DNA from: Chitinophaga ginsengisoli
GTDB taxonomy: Bacteria > Bacteroidota > Bacteroidia > Chitinophagales > Chitinophagaceae
Length of the DNA: 64,000 nt
Direction of reading: 5' to 3'
NCBI RefSeq assembly: GCF_003014595.1
Contig: NZ_PYGK01000015.1
Location: forward strand, 124,001 to 188,000
In this document: positions 16,789-27,123 of the stretch, one piece after another
Position numbering within the stretch: the first letter of the stretch is position 1
Layout of the letters: each line of letters opens with the position of its first letter
Position numbers and translations under genes: made by a program
The notes under the pieces: model-generated
The model's input: the letters and a program-made list of their open reading frames with translations, nothing else
What the model was told of the DNA's origin: nothing
The model's database searches: none

Positions 16789-18441
16789 ATGAAAAAGCAT
16801 AAAGCATATAAATTTCTATACAGGGTAGTGGTGTTGTTGCTGCTGTTTGCAGGAAGTGCCGGTACGCAGAACAAGCTGGCCGCACAGGGGCAGGTATCCT
16901 GCACCTGTGGATGCCTGCAGCCGTTGTTTGATTACCTGATCACGTCCCGCCGGCTTTTTACGGCGGAGTCTGAGCATGTAGTGATCTCTTCGCTGATACG
17001 GGATGCGAGAAGGGCAGGTTATAATATCTCTTATACGCAGTGTGCTATTTTGTATAAGAATATTAACAAGAACTTCTATGCTATCACTACGGATACAGTG
17101 GGTACGCTTTACAAGGCGCGTGTAGGTGACTGCGAGATTTCCCTGCAGTCGTCTGCCGGTAGTGTTCAATTCAACAATCTACGCAGTGATGCCTGTACGG
17201 GTGCAGATGTGGTAACCTACCACAATGCCGGCGGCAGTGTTAAAGTGGCACAGCTGGAGATCGGTACCTGTTATACCTGCGTTGTTGCGCCTTCGGGCAA
17301 CTGCTACAGCGCTGTGACGGACACCAGTGTCAATCCTTATGTAAGTGGTCTTGCGGGTAACTGGCGACAGCTGCGGAAGTATACCATGTATACTGACCAT
17401 AATGAGGTGAATGCCACGCAGTCGCTGCATGCGAGAACAGCGGGTACTATTTTCAATTTTACCTATTACTGGAAGCTAAATAATAAGCAATGGGTAATAC
17501 AGCCTGATACGGTGAGATGGTTGTGGATGCAGGAGACCACTTTGTACAGTCTTAAAGGAGTTGAGGTAGAGACGAAGGATCCGCTTGGCAGGTATAAGTC
17601 GGTACTGCTGGGATATGGACATGCTTTGCCTACGACGGTGACGGAAAACGGCAGATACCGGGAGACGGCGTTTGATGGATTTGAAGATTATTTCCTGAAT
17701 GAAGCCGTTTGCGGGAATGGTTGTGTTGTTCCGAGAAGTTTTGATTTCTCACCTTATAAGCAATACCTGGATACGACCGAACAACATACAGGCCGATACA
17801 GCCTGAAGGTGGCCGCGGGAAGCGCTTATGGCATCAGTGCGAATATCTCCGCCACTGATATTGATACTTTCCGGGTTGCCTATATGAAGGATAGCAGTAA
17901 TTGCCGGTACAAGCAATTGGTGTTAAAAGGTATCGATGCGGGCAAGGAAGTCCTGTTGCCTACGTTTTCGCCGCTGGCCGGAAAACGTTTGTTACTCAGT
18001 GCATGGGTGAAAGAGGGACAGGTATGCAGTGGCAATACTTATACATCCAACCAGATATGGGTGAAGATAAAACGAGCAACGGACAGTATAACGATCATAG
18101 CGGTGCCCGATGGCAGCATTATTGAGGGCTGGCAGCGATATGAACGGCCGCTGGATGTTCCTGCTGATGCTGTCAGCGTTACGCTGTATCTGCAAGCTAC
18201 AGGATCTGTGCCGGTGTATTTTGACGACATCCGTATACATCCCTATAGTGCTACGATGAAGTCTTTTGTGTATAGTCCTGATAACCTTCGTCTGATGGCT
18301 GAACTGGATGAAAATAACTATGCCACCATGTATGAATATGATGATGACGGTACGTTGATCCGCCTGAAGAAAGAGACTGAACGCGGAATTAAAACAATTT
18401 CAGAAAGTAGGGGCTCTTTGTTAAAGGAAGTACTGCCATAG
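16789..18441 (+). CDS. RHS-system middle protein with jelly-roll domain
   Basis: A 550-aa secreted protein: basic start plus hydrophobic signal (MKKHKAYKFLYRVVVLLLLF, ending near LAAQG), then a Cys-rich beginning (CTCGC). The N-terminal half is beta-rich with more Cys pairs (GTCYTCVV, GNGCVV). Residues about 310-485 look like a carbohydrate-binding-module-type jelly roll (GRYSLKVAAG, KRLLLSAWVKEG, GWQRYERPLDVPADAVSVTLYLQATGSVPVYFDDIRI split in two). The end has a YD-repeat-like strand pair (LMAELDENNYATMYEYDDDGTLIRLKKETERG). It lies 42 bp after the first gene and 26 bp before the third, so it is part of one operon. Small proteins of this kind accompany Bacteroidota RHS genes; their task is not known to me. 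Confidence 0.8.
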   Translation: MKKHKAYKFLYRVVVLLLLFAGSAGTQNKLAAQGQVSCTCGCLQPLFDYLITSRRLFTAESEHVVISSLIRDARRAGYNISYTQCAILYKNINKNFYAITTDTVGTLYKARVGDCEISLQSSAGSVQFNNLRSDACTGADVVTYHNAGGSVKVAQLEIGTCYTCVVAPSGNCYSAVTDTSVNPYVSGLAGNWRQLRKYTMYTDHNEVNATQSLHARTAGTIFNFTYYWKLNNKQWVIQPDTVRWLWMQETTLYSLKGVEVETKDPLGRYKSVLLGYGHALPTTVTENGRYRETAFDGFEDYFLNEAVCGNGCVVPRSFDFSPYKQYLDTTEQHTGRYSLKVAAGSAYGISANISATDIDTFRVAYMKDSSNCRYKQLVLKGIDAGKEVLLPTFSPLAGKRLLLSAWVKEGQVCSGNTYTSNQIWVKIKRATDSITIIAVPDGSIIEGWQRYERPLDVPADAVSVTLYLQATGSVPVYFDDIRIHPYSATMKSFVYSPDNLRLMAELDENNYATMYEYDDDGTLIRLKKETERGIKTISESRGSLLKEVLP

Positions 18442-18467
18442 TCATTCATTGTGAAAATAATTAAGAG

Positions 18468-21400
18468 ATGAGAAAAGATTCATTTTTAATAAAGGCGGGC
18501 CTGGTTAATAACCCGACATCAGCCGTGAGGACGCTGTTGCCGTTTGTGTTCCTGCTGTTCTTTATACTGATGGGAACAGGCAGTCAGGCGCAAAGCGTGA
18601 CGGTGGCGAAGGATATACTGGATGGCAGTAAGGGAGAGCTGGCGAAAGACTCGATTGCCTTTACAGAGGATACCGCATATTTTAATCCCACCCTGCGGGA
18701 TAATCTGGATACACCCTATACGGTAAAGAATGTTATTACGTTTAAGATCAACGAATATGCGCGTGTGCTGCTGCCGGCTACTTTTACGGCATCGGTGAAT
18801 GTGCGTATCATTTATAGCAAGCCGGATCTGAGCATTGATTCTGTGGAGCGGGTAATGAATATTAACTATTCAGATACCAGCGTCTATACGGCCAGGAGCA
18901 GTTTTGTATTTAATAATGCACACAGGGTTACTGTCAAAATATTGAGTGTAACAACCAATGCGACATCAAATGTGGTGCCGGCGCTGGTATTGGAGAATGA
19001 GATGGATATACGTCTTGTATATAAGTTATCATGCGTGAATGGTGGGGTGCAAAGTATCGGGATCGTTTCCCCAACGCCTGCCAATACAGATTCTACAGAC
19101 GAGATCGGGGTTACCTGGCCGGCGATGACGGGCGCGGATGTATACGACCTGGAGTGGGCCTATATTGATTCAACGGCCTTGCTGAGTGGAAGATATGGGG
19201 AACCGCTAAACCGCAACCTGATATTCCGGAATAATGCCACCCGTGTGACGGTGGCGACAAACACATATAATATCCCCCTGTTGTATAGTAATGGTGGTGT
19301 ATTGTTTTTCCGTGTGAGGGCCGTGCAGGAAAAGACGGGTGTGGGCAGAACAGAGACGCCGTGGAGTTCCTTATACCAGGACGGTCTTGGACAATATGCT
19401 TTTACAGGTCATCAGCACCAGTTGAACTGGCAGTCGAAGGTAGAATTTGCGGAGAATGGGATGAGAAAGGCGGTTGTGAGATACTATGATGGTAGTTTGC
19501 GGAACCGCCAGACGGTGACGAAGGATAACACGACCAATACGACGGTTGTGGCAGAAACCTATTACGATCGTCAGGGGCGTTCTGCTATTGAGGTGCTTCC
19601 TGCGCCGACTTTAAGTTCGGTGATTAAGTATTCCCGCAATTTTAACCGTACTATTAATGGTGGCGAGTATGACAAAGGGAATTATGATACGCTGGTCAAT
19701 GCTGCGGATATACTGACGGCAGCTGCCAGTCCGATGTCGAATACATCCGGCGCCAACCAGTACTACTCTGCCAATAATCCGGAGAAGGACAACGGCGTAA
19801 ATAAATACATTCCGGATGCCGGAGGGTATGCTTTTACTGAGACTTCCTACACGCAGGATAATACTGACAGGATAAGCCGGAAAAGTGGCGTAGGGCCTAC
19901 GTATCGTTTGGGTAGTAACCATGAGACAAAATTTAGTTATGGTGCACCGGGCGACAATGATCTGGACGCGTTGTTTGGAACGGAGATAGGGGTAAAGTCG
20001 CACTACTTCAAAAATATTGTGCAGGATGCCAATGGGCAGTATCATGTCAGTTATATCGATATGTATGGCCGTACGGTAGCTACGGCATTGTCTGGCGTAC
20101 CAGACAGCGCTAACCTGGCGGGGCTTTCCTATAATCCGCTTATTTCTTATACAGATACCCTGTCTAAAGCGAATAACAGGATAGTGAAGGACCTGGTGAT
20201 GGAAAATACCCAGAGCCAGCTGGTGACGTTACCGGGTAATTATGTCTTTAATTATAAGTTGCAGGCACCTGTTTTGCAGCGTAGTGATTGTAATAATAAC
20301 ACGGTTTGTTATAACGGGTTGTTTGACCTGGAGATAAGTATTACTGATGATGCATCCAATCAGCGTCTGGGAGGTAAGCCCTTTGATACGGTACTGCATA
20401 ATTATACACCGGGATCAATTCCTGCTAGCTGTGGGGTGCCTGATATGACCGTTGGATTTACCATCTTTTTGCCTGCAGGTACTTACCAGATCACCAAACG
20501 TCTGAGCGTGAACCGTGAGGCGATGGACTATTACAGGGATAGTGTGTACATGAAGAAGCAAATGTGTACTACGCTTGAACAGTTTGTACAGCAACAGCGG
20601 GATATCCTGGCGAAGGACAGCGCTAAGGGCTGTGTGCCGGATTGTAAGGCCTGCCGCGATAGTATTGGTGCCTGGGATGCTTTCAGGAATAATTATCTGG
20701 CAAAAGCGGGTGTTTCACCGGTTGATTCAGCTTCTTACAGGGGAGCCGTATATGCAGCTTACCTGGCGGCAGTAGCTGCTTGTGATGTGTTGTGTGATGC
20801 AGGTTCAGAGATAGCGGGTATCAGAAATGCGATGTTGCTGGATGTAACCGGGCCTTATGGTCAATATGCGAATCCGGCGGATACATTGAATGTTTATTCC
20901 ATCTTTTATCATGCGGATGAAAATATAACGGCACCGTATAGAAGGGATACTGTTGTGTATTATGATGAGCTGGGACGCAGGGATACGGTATATGATGAGA
21001 TCAGCGATACCTATGTAATACCACAGTTGTTGCATCCGCAGCAGTTTGCGGCGAAGTTCAAGGAATCGTGGGCGGAAGCGTTGCTGAAGTTCCATCCGGA
21101 GTATTATAAGCTGCTGGAAATGCAAAAGTATGCCGATAGTTATCTGTGGGATAAGACCTTTGAGGGCATAGATACTTATGCGGAAGCGAAAGCAGCGGGC
21201 TACCTGAATCCTACTGCCAACAATAGCTTTATTTTCCCTGTGGTAACAGGCAATATAGATCCGCTTGCGGCAACAGCCAAAGATGGATTGGAGAAGATGC
21301 TCAATAATTTTAATGGTGGCAGTGGCGCCAGTCTGTTGTCTATGTGGAGTATGGCAACAGTAAGTGTGAAGTGCTCCCGTAATGGTGCTAATTGTTATCA

Positions 21401-24400
21401 GCAATATAATACACCGGCAAAGGCCTTCAATGAAGCTCTGATGTGTAAGGGTGATCTGGATATGGCCTGGAGGGCGTTCCGCCAGATGTATCTGACTACC
21501 AAGCATAACATCATCAATGATAGAATTAACAATGTTATTTACCCGGGTTATCCGAGGGTAACATCCGCACAGCTCAGTGCTGCGGGTAATCAACCTGATT
21601 TTTATGTGGTAACTGATGCGCTGAAAGAGAACGGTGGTGGATTCATGGGTAATAATGCTGACAGCACTATATTGAAAGATTCTGCCAATGCGCAGTTGCA
21701 GCGGTCTTATGATGAAAACTGCAGGAGTTATGTACAGGCATGGGTAAAACAACTGGCGCCTTGTAAGTACAGCCAGCAGGTACTGGATAGCATCCTTATA
21801 CCAAAATTGCTGGCAGTTTGTAAGGAAGGTGCGGATATGGACCATCCATATGGGGCCAGTTCCGTGAAACCATCCAGTGGCAGTTATTACAGAAGTTTCA
21901 GTGATGTATTGAATGCTTATAATGCGCAGGCGGGTATTACAGATCCGCTGAGCTGTAATGCTTACCTTATTACATTACCGGCGCCGTATGATAAACAGGC
22001 TGCTTATACAAACCGGCCGACTTACACCGCACCGGGTGATTGTGAGTGTAATCAACTCAGGCTCTTAAATACAGAGTATCTGGCTTATAAGAAGCCATCT
22101 GATATTTCACTGGCGACTTATCTGAATCGTACGAGAGGTACTTCTTTATCTGACGTGGAAGTACAGCAGTTGCTGAGTGCATGTAATGTACCGGGAACGA
22201 ATACCTGTACCTATTTTGAACAGCCGTTGGTGATTCCGACCATCATGCAATGTAATATAGCAGCACCCTGTGCAAGCTGTGAGGTGGTAGGCAACAGCTA
22301 CAGCCGTTTCCAGGCAAGCTATCCGGGTGTTACACCGCTGCGGGAAGAAGCAGATTCTGTGCAGCAACGAAAGAATGAGCTGTTTGTGAACTTCATGAAC
22401 AATCAGCTGGGAATGAGCAAACAGCTGTGGGAATATATGGCATTTATGGATACCTGTCAGCTTTATCCATTTAAAGACAGCATTGTTTGTCGCGGGGGAA
22501 AACAGTTGATCCATAGTTATGCAACAGGAAGTATTGATACTGTTTACGATGTTATCCGCACACCGGATAACGGGTTTATGATAGCGGGTTCCACTACGAT
22601 CGCAGCGAATAATAAGAACGCATATCTTATCAGGACGGATAGTAAGGGTGAGGTGCTGTGGTCCAAACATTACGGTGGTGCCGGCAATGACGATTTTATG
22701 CGGATCAGGTCTACAACCGACGGTGGATATATAGCCGTTGGTACCATTGCGGCTTATGCAGTAGCGCGAGATGCGATGATCGTTAAGCTGACGGCCCAGG
22801 GCGATGTGACCTGGAGCAAACGTGTCGGATTGAATACGACATGGGGAGAGGTGGGTACTGACATTGTACAAACCAGTGATGGTGGTTATGCTTATGTAGC
22901 GCGCTATAATCTGGCAGATGGTGTGGCTGATTTTCTGGTCGGCTCACTTCAGGCTGATGGTGCCTTCAACTGGCTGAAACGTTTTGGACAGGGTAGCGGT
23001 GATGAAGGTTATTCACTGCTGGAGAACAAGGATACACTGGTGATTGCAGGATGCTCATGGGTAACTGGCGTTACAGGTCAGTTTGATGGCTGGATATTGA
23101 AGGTAGATAAAAAGACGGGTAAGCAGCTGCATGTTCATTGGTATGACATTGGTCAGCCGACGAAGACTATCACTAACTTTTCAAATTTTATTCATAAGGT
23201 AAAGGGTGGTTATATCACCAGTTATTCTGCTGGTGATGCTGGCGGCGTAAGACAGGCTATACTGAGTGTAGCTGATAATGGTCAGATAAAGTATGTGAAA
23301 CAGTTTTCCCGTCCGCTGGATAAAACAGTCATCCGGTGGATGCCGACAGCCGTGGGATCGGATGGTAATATTATGGCGGTACAGAATGTCCAGCTTGCCA
23401 ATAACTATGGTATTGTGTGGGAGAAAACAAGTGGAGATGGCAACCTGCTCTGGTCAGATCTGTTCAAGTCGGATAGTGCTGTTTTCTTTGCAAAACTTGT
23501 AGAAAACGCTGATGGCGGATTTGTGGGTGCTGGTAATTATAGCCGGAGTGCTATGATGATATTTACGCCACCTAATGGTCCGATGGGATGTAGCGATAGT
23601 CTGATCAATGATACTTTTGATCCTGTTGGAGTGAGGTTTAATCCTGATACCGTGATGGTTTGGGATGTTGTGATCAAGGATACCGCAGTGAAGGCATTTA
23701 CACTTACCGGCAATGCGATAGCGCCGGTACATAAAGTGTTTAACTGTATAGGAGCTGACAGTTGCTTCCGCATGAGTAAGGGGCCGTTGCTTTGTGGTAA
23801 TACTAAACCGGTATTTGGCGATGTAGATGTGAATGAGATCAACAACTGTTCTGACAATGAGTTTTTTGCGGTAAGTAAAGGAACGGAGTTGTTCAATGCC
23901 TATAGAGATTCTCTGAAAGCCGGTTTCAATAAGGTATATATTGATAGTTGCATGAATGCGGGATTGCGGGAGATCTTTACAGTTTCCTATACCACTTCTG
24001 AGTATCATTATACCTTGTATTATTATGACCGTGCGGGCTCTTTGGTGAAGACCGTGCCACCGGCAGGTGTGGTGGTGAACCGTACGCCTACCTGGTTAAA
24101 TGCCGTGAAGGCCGCCAGGGCGAAAGGTCTGGAACAGCTGCCGGCGCATACCATGGTGACGAATTACAGGTACAATACCCTGAACCAGGTGATTGCCAAG
24201 ATGACGCCGGATATCACTGCGGCATTGCGATATGCTTATGACAGGGTTGGACGACTGGTGGCTGCGCAACCGGTAATATCGAGCAGCTGGGTTTACACGG
24301 TGTATGATAATCTGGGTCGTATAACACAGACGGGAGCGACCACTACGCAGCTCGTGAATACTACCAGCCGTAATCCGTATTCACTGGCGCAATGGTATGC

Positions 24401-27053
24401 GAATATGCTGAGGACCGAAGTGATTGCTACGACTTATGACGAGCCTTATACGCCGTTATCAGGAGTTGTGATCAGCCAGCGTAACCTGCGTGGCCGTGTA
24501 TCCTGGTCGGGCGTATTTTCTGGTACGGCAGCTGTCAATAGTGGTGCTTATACTTTTGGCACCTTTTATAGCTATGATGCGCATGGTAACGTGGATACCC
24601 TGGTACAGGACTTTAAGACTGGCGGCATGGCAGATGGTAATAACCGTTGGAAGAAAATGGTGTACCAGTATGATCTGATCAGCGGAAAGGTGAAACATAT
24701 GGCTTATCAGCCGGGAGCAAGAGATGCATTGTATCATCGTTTTACCTACAATGCGAACAATAAGATGACAAATGTGGAGACAAGCCGTGATAGCATTAAC
24801 TGGGACAAGGATGCTTATTATCAGTATTATAAATATGGTCCGCTGGCCAGAGCGGTGATAGGACAACAGCAGGTGCAGGGTATTGACTATGCATATACTT
24901 TGCAGGGTTGGGTGAAGGGTATCAATAGTACGGCTGATACTTCCATATTTGATATGGGAGGAGATGGCGCCAGCACCAGCTCAGTTGCAAAAGATGTATA
25001 TGGCCTTGCATTGCACTACTATGGTGCGAGAGATTATAAACCGATTGGTAGTACTGCGCGTCCTTTTGCTGATCCGGGTACTGTTGGTGGTAACTTTAAG
25101 CCCTTGTTTAACGGGAATATTGCTGGTATCAGTCAGAACATATCATCTGTCGGATCGCCGTTGATGTATAACTATACCTATGATGTGTTGAACAGGATAG
25201 CAGGGATGCAAGCTGTAAAAGGACTGGATAAGACTAATAATACCTGGACACCTGTTGTATTGCCGGACTTTAAGGAGGATATATCTTATGATCCGAACGG
25301 TAATATCAGGACATATCTCCGCAAAGGGAATAATACTTTCGCAGGCCAGCCGCTGGCAATGGATAGTCTGACGTATAACTATACCAGCGGTACGAATAAG
25401 CTGTTATACATTTTTGATGGTGTTGCTGCTGGCAACTATCCGAATGATATAGATAACCAGGCAACCAATAACTATAACTATACGGGTGGAGGTCAGTTGA
25501 ATCTTGACAGGGCTGCGGGAATAACAAGCATCCAATGGACAGGATATGATAAGATCAGGCTCATAAGCTCGGCAAGTGGTAGTACCAATTATACCTATGA
25601 TGTTTCCAATAAGCGCGTGAGTAAAACCTTCAAGGGTATACAGACCTGGTATGTAAGGGATGCTTCCGGTAATGTGATGAGTGTTTATGTGAAAGGAGAT
25701 AGTTCTTTAAATGGTGGGTTGCTTACGCAGACAGAGGCGCACCTGTATGGAGATGACAGGCTGGGGATTAACGATCTGAGTACGGATGTACAGAGTGCTC
25801 CGTTAGAGAATAGCATCGATCTTCCCGGATTGGGATCTGCGACTGAGGTTGCTTTTGTGAGGGGCAAAAAGCTATTTGAGCTGAGTAATCATCTGGGGAA
25901 TGTTTTGGCAACGGTATCTGACAGAAGAAGAGGCGTATCGACAGATGGTAGTACGATCGATCACTATGAAGCGAATCTGGTTTCTGCGCAGGATTATTAT
26001 CCTTTCGGTATGCAAATGCCGGGAAGAGGTTTTGCAAGTGGTAATTACAGATATGGCTTTAATGGTAAGGAGAATGATAATGATGTGAAGGGCGATGGGA
26101 ATCAGCAGGACTATGGCATGAGGATTTATGATAACAGAGTGGGCAGGTTCCTGAGTATGGACCCGCTGGCCCCGAAATATCCTGAGCTGACGCCTTATCA
26201 GTTTGCAAGTAATAAGCCTATCAATTCGATTGACCTTGATGGTCTGGAGAGCTGGGAGTTAACTACTCCGCTGTTTAAATTGAATGCGGCGCTGGAGATC
26301 TCAAATAACAAAACGGCGATCTTCATACAACAGCAAAGGGCGATAGAGCAGGAAAGAATAAATGTGATGTTTGAGCAATCGGCAAAAACTCCGAAAATAT
26401 CAAAGACAGATGATTGTATCAGATGTCAGGAGATCATCGATGCGCACTATGAAGGCCTGCGTCTGGAGGAAAAGAATTCGAACCTGGATCCGATAGTGCA
26501 GGGAGGCGCTGGTTTTGGGCGAGGTCTTGTAAGAGATCCGTTCTTCCAGGTTTCCGCTGGTTATGTGCTGGGAAGCGGTCTTGGTTTCCTGATGCCACGT
26601 CTTGACCCCAAGTTAACATGGGCAACGTTTGGGATTAAATTCAGCGTGGATGTAGCCGGTCAGACACTTTCAAACGGCGGTAATATCTGGAAAACAGATT
26701 TCTTTGATGCAGGACTGGCTGGCCTTACAATGCCAATGACTGCTCATGCTCTGGGTTCGCTCGTAGATGTGAAACCATTTGATAAAGATAAAATCGGGCT
26801 TACGTTCTATAATAAATCACTTTTATCAACAGGAATTGATTTTGGTGTGAAAGTCGTATTTGGAGGAAGTAAGTATGGCTTAGGTGGTTGGTCAAAAGCA
26901 AAACTCAACAATTCATTGGGATTCAAATCATCGTATCTTACTAATGCGATAAGTGATGGCTTGCAGGAGACCTATAGGCAAATGGCTAATTTCCCGGTAA
27001 GCGCAACGGGTAAGTTGGCAAGAAAGGCGGTAAAGAGAAAGTCGGGTTACTAA
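18468..27053 (+). CDS. RHS/YD-repeat protein with inserted beta-propeller and variable C-terminal tail
   Basis: A 2861-aa protein with a signal sequence (residues about 20-41, FVFLLFFILMGTGSQAQ). A DUF6443-like region (about 310-460: QTVTKDNTTNTTVVAETYYDRQGRSAIEVLPAP, given here in part) marks Bacteroidota RHS proteins. Cys-rich helical segments follow (about 720-770). Residues about 1340-1720 form a probable seven-bladed propeller with motifs such as TPDNGFMIAGS, TTDGGYIAVG, TSDGGYAYVA and NADGGFVGAG. YD repeats occupy about 1840-2480, then the RHS core (YYPFGMQMPGRGF, YRYGFNGKENDNDV, YDNRVGRFLSMDPLAPKYP, NKPINSIDLDGLE) ends near residue 2590. The last about 270 residues are unrelated to the core, Gly-rich and partly hydrophobic, and are the position where polymorphic toxin domains sit; I do not recognise a catalytic motif. 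It ends the operon before a strong hairpin. Confidence 0.88.
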   Translation: MRKDSFLIKAGLVNNPTSAVRTLLPFVFLLFFILMGTGSQAQSVTVAKDILDGSKGELAKDSIAFTEDTAYFNPTLRDNLDTPYTVKNVITFKINEYARVLLPATFTASVNVRIIYSKPDLSIDSVERVMNINYSDTSVYTARSSFVFNNAHRVTVKILSVTTNATSNVVPALVLENEMDIRLVYKLSCVNGGVQSIGIVSPTPANTDSTDEIGVTWPAMTGADVYDLEWAYIDSTALLSGRYGEPLNRNLIFRNNATRVTVATNTYNIPLLYSNGGVLFFRVRAVQEKTGVGRTETPWSSLYQDGLGQYAFTGHQHQLNWQSKVEFAENGMRKAVVRYYDGSLRNRQTVTKDNTTNTTVVAETYYDRQGRSAIEVLPAPTLSSVIKYSRNFNRTINGGEYDKGNYDTLVNAADILTAAASPMSNTSGANQYYSANNPEKDNGVNKYIPDAGGYAFTETSYTQDNTDRISRKSGVGPTYRLGSNHETKFSYGAPGDNDLDALFGTEIGVKSHYFKNIVQDANGQYHVSYIDMYGRTVATALSGVPDSANLAGLSYNPLISYTDTLSKANNRIVKDLVMENTQSQLVTLPGNYVFNYKLQAPVLQRSDCNNNTVCYNGLFDLEISITDDASNQRLGGKPFDTVLHNYTPGSIPASCGVPDMTVGFTIFLPAGTYQITKRLSVNREAMDYYRDSVYMKKQMCTTLEQFVQQQRDILAKDSAKGCVPDCKACRDSIGAWDAFRNNYLAKAGVSPVDSASYRGAVYAAYLAAVAACDVLCDAGSEIAGIRNAMLLDVTGPYGQYANPADTLNVYSIFYHADENITAPYRRDTVVYYDELGRRDTVYDEISDTYVIPQLLHPQQFAAKFKESWAEALLKFHPEYYKLLEMQKYADSYLWDKTFEGIDTYAEAKAAGYLNPTANNSFIFPVVTGNIDPLAATAKDGLEKMLNNFNGGSGASLLSMWSMATVSVKCSRNGANCYQQYNTPAKAFNEALMCKGDLDMAWRAFRQMYLTTKHNIINDRINNVIYPGYPRVTSAQLSAAGNQPDFYVVTDALKENGGGFMGNNADSTILKDSANAQLQRSYDENCRSYVQAWVKQLAPCKYSQQVLDSILIPKLLAVCKEGADMDHPYGASSVKPSSGSYYRSFSDVLNAYNAQAGITDPLSCNAYLITLPAPYDKQAAYTNRPTYTAPGDCECNQLRLLNTEYLAYKKPSDISLATYLNRTRGTSLSDVEVQQLLSACNVPGTNTCTYFEQPLVIPTIMQCNIAAPCASCEVVGNSYSRFQASYPGVTPLREEADSVQQRKNELFVNFMNNQLGMSKQLWEYMAFMDTCQLYPFKDSIVCRGGKQLIHSYATGSIDTVYDVIRTPDNGFMIAGSTTIAANNKNAYLIRTDSKGEVLWSKHYGGAGNDDFMRIRSTTDGGYIAVGTIAAYAVARDAMIVKLTAQGDVTWSKRVGLNTTWGEVGTDIVQTSDGGYAYVARYNLADGVADFLVGSLQADGAFNWLKRFGQGSGDEGYSLLENKDTLVIAGCSWVTGVTGQFDGWILKVDKKTGKQLHVHWYDIGQPTKTITNFSNFIHKVKGGYITSYSAGDAGGVRQAILSVADNGQIKYVKQFSRPLDKTVIRWMPTAVGSDGNIMAVQNVQLANNYGIVWEKTSGDGNLLWSDLFKSDSAVFFAKLVENADGGFVGAGNYSRSAMMIFTPPNGPMGCSDSLINDTFDPVGVRFNPDTVMVWDVVIKDTAVKAFTLTGNAIAPVHKVFNCIGADSCFRMSKGPLLCGNTKPVFGDVDVNEINNCSDNEFFAVSKGTELFNAYRDSLKAGFNKVYIDSCMNAGLREIFTVSYTTSEYHYTLYYYDRAGSLVKTVPPAGVVVNRTPTWLNAVKAARAKGLEQLPAHTMVTNYRYNTLNQVIAKMTPDITAALRYAYDRVGRLVAAQPVISSSWVYTVYDNLGRITQTGATTTQLVNTTSRNPYSLAQWYANMLRTEVIATTYDEPYTPLSGVVISQRNLRGRVSWSGVFSGTAAVNSGAYTFGTFYSYDAHGNVDTLVQDFKTGGMADGNNRWKKMVYQYDLISGKVKHMAYQPGARDALYHRFTYNANNKMTNVETSRDSINWDKDAYYQYYKYGPLARAVIGQQQVQGIDYAYTLQGWVKGINSTADTSIFDMGGDGASTSSVAKDVYGLALHYYGARDYKPIGSTARPFADPGTVGGNFKPLFNGNIAGISQNISSVGSPLMYNYTYDVLNRIAGMQAVKGLDKTNNTWTPVVLPDFKEDISYDPNGNIRTYLRKGNNTFAGQPLAMDSLTYNYTSGTNKLLYIFDGVAAGNYPNDIDNQATNNYNYTGGGQLNLDRAAGITSIQWTGYDKIRLISSASGSTNYTYDVSNKRVSKTFKGIQTWYVRDASGNVMSVYVKGDSSLNGGLLTQTEAHLYGDDRLGINDLSTDVQSAPLENSIDLPGLGSATEVAFVRGKKLFELSNHLGNVLATVSDRRRGVSTDGSTIDHYEANLVSAQDYYPFGMQMPGRGFASGNYRYGFNGKENDNDVKGDGNQQDYGMRIYDNRVGRFLSMDPLAPKYPELTPYQFASNKPINSIDLDGLESWELTTPLFKLNAALEISNNKTAIFIQQQRAIEQERINVMFEQSAKTPKISKTDDCIRCQEIIDAHYEGLRLEEKNSNLDPIVQGGAGFGRGLVRDPFFQVSAGYVLGSGLGFLMPRLDPKLTWATFGIKFSVDVAGQTLSNGGNIWKTDFFDAGLAGLTMPMTAHALGSLVDVKPFDKDKIGLTFYNKSLLSTGIDFGVKVVFGGSKYGLGGWSKAKLNNSLGFKSSYLTNAISDGLQETYRQMANFPVSATGKLARKAVKRKSGY

Positions 27054-27066
27054 GATCAGTAAGTAT

Positions 27067-27114
27067 AATAGTTAGCCCCCTGATGTTTACACAAACATCA
27101 GGGGGCTAACTATT
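27067..27114. terminator. Strong bidirectional terminator
   Basis: A perfect 22-bp stem (27067-27088 with 27093-27114; core GTTAGCCCCCTGATGTTT) closed by the 4-nt loop ACAC. It sits between the stop of the RHS gene (27053) and the stop of the opposite-strand gene (27124), with A/T-rich flanks on both sides. Confidence 0.9.
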
Positions 27115-27123
27115 TATTGCATA

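Noticed and set aside
10285..26037. Many antisense open frames under the RHS genes
   Set aside because: They are shadows of the real genes: their peptides have no domains, and the plus-strand frames are continuous and domain-rich.
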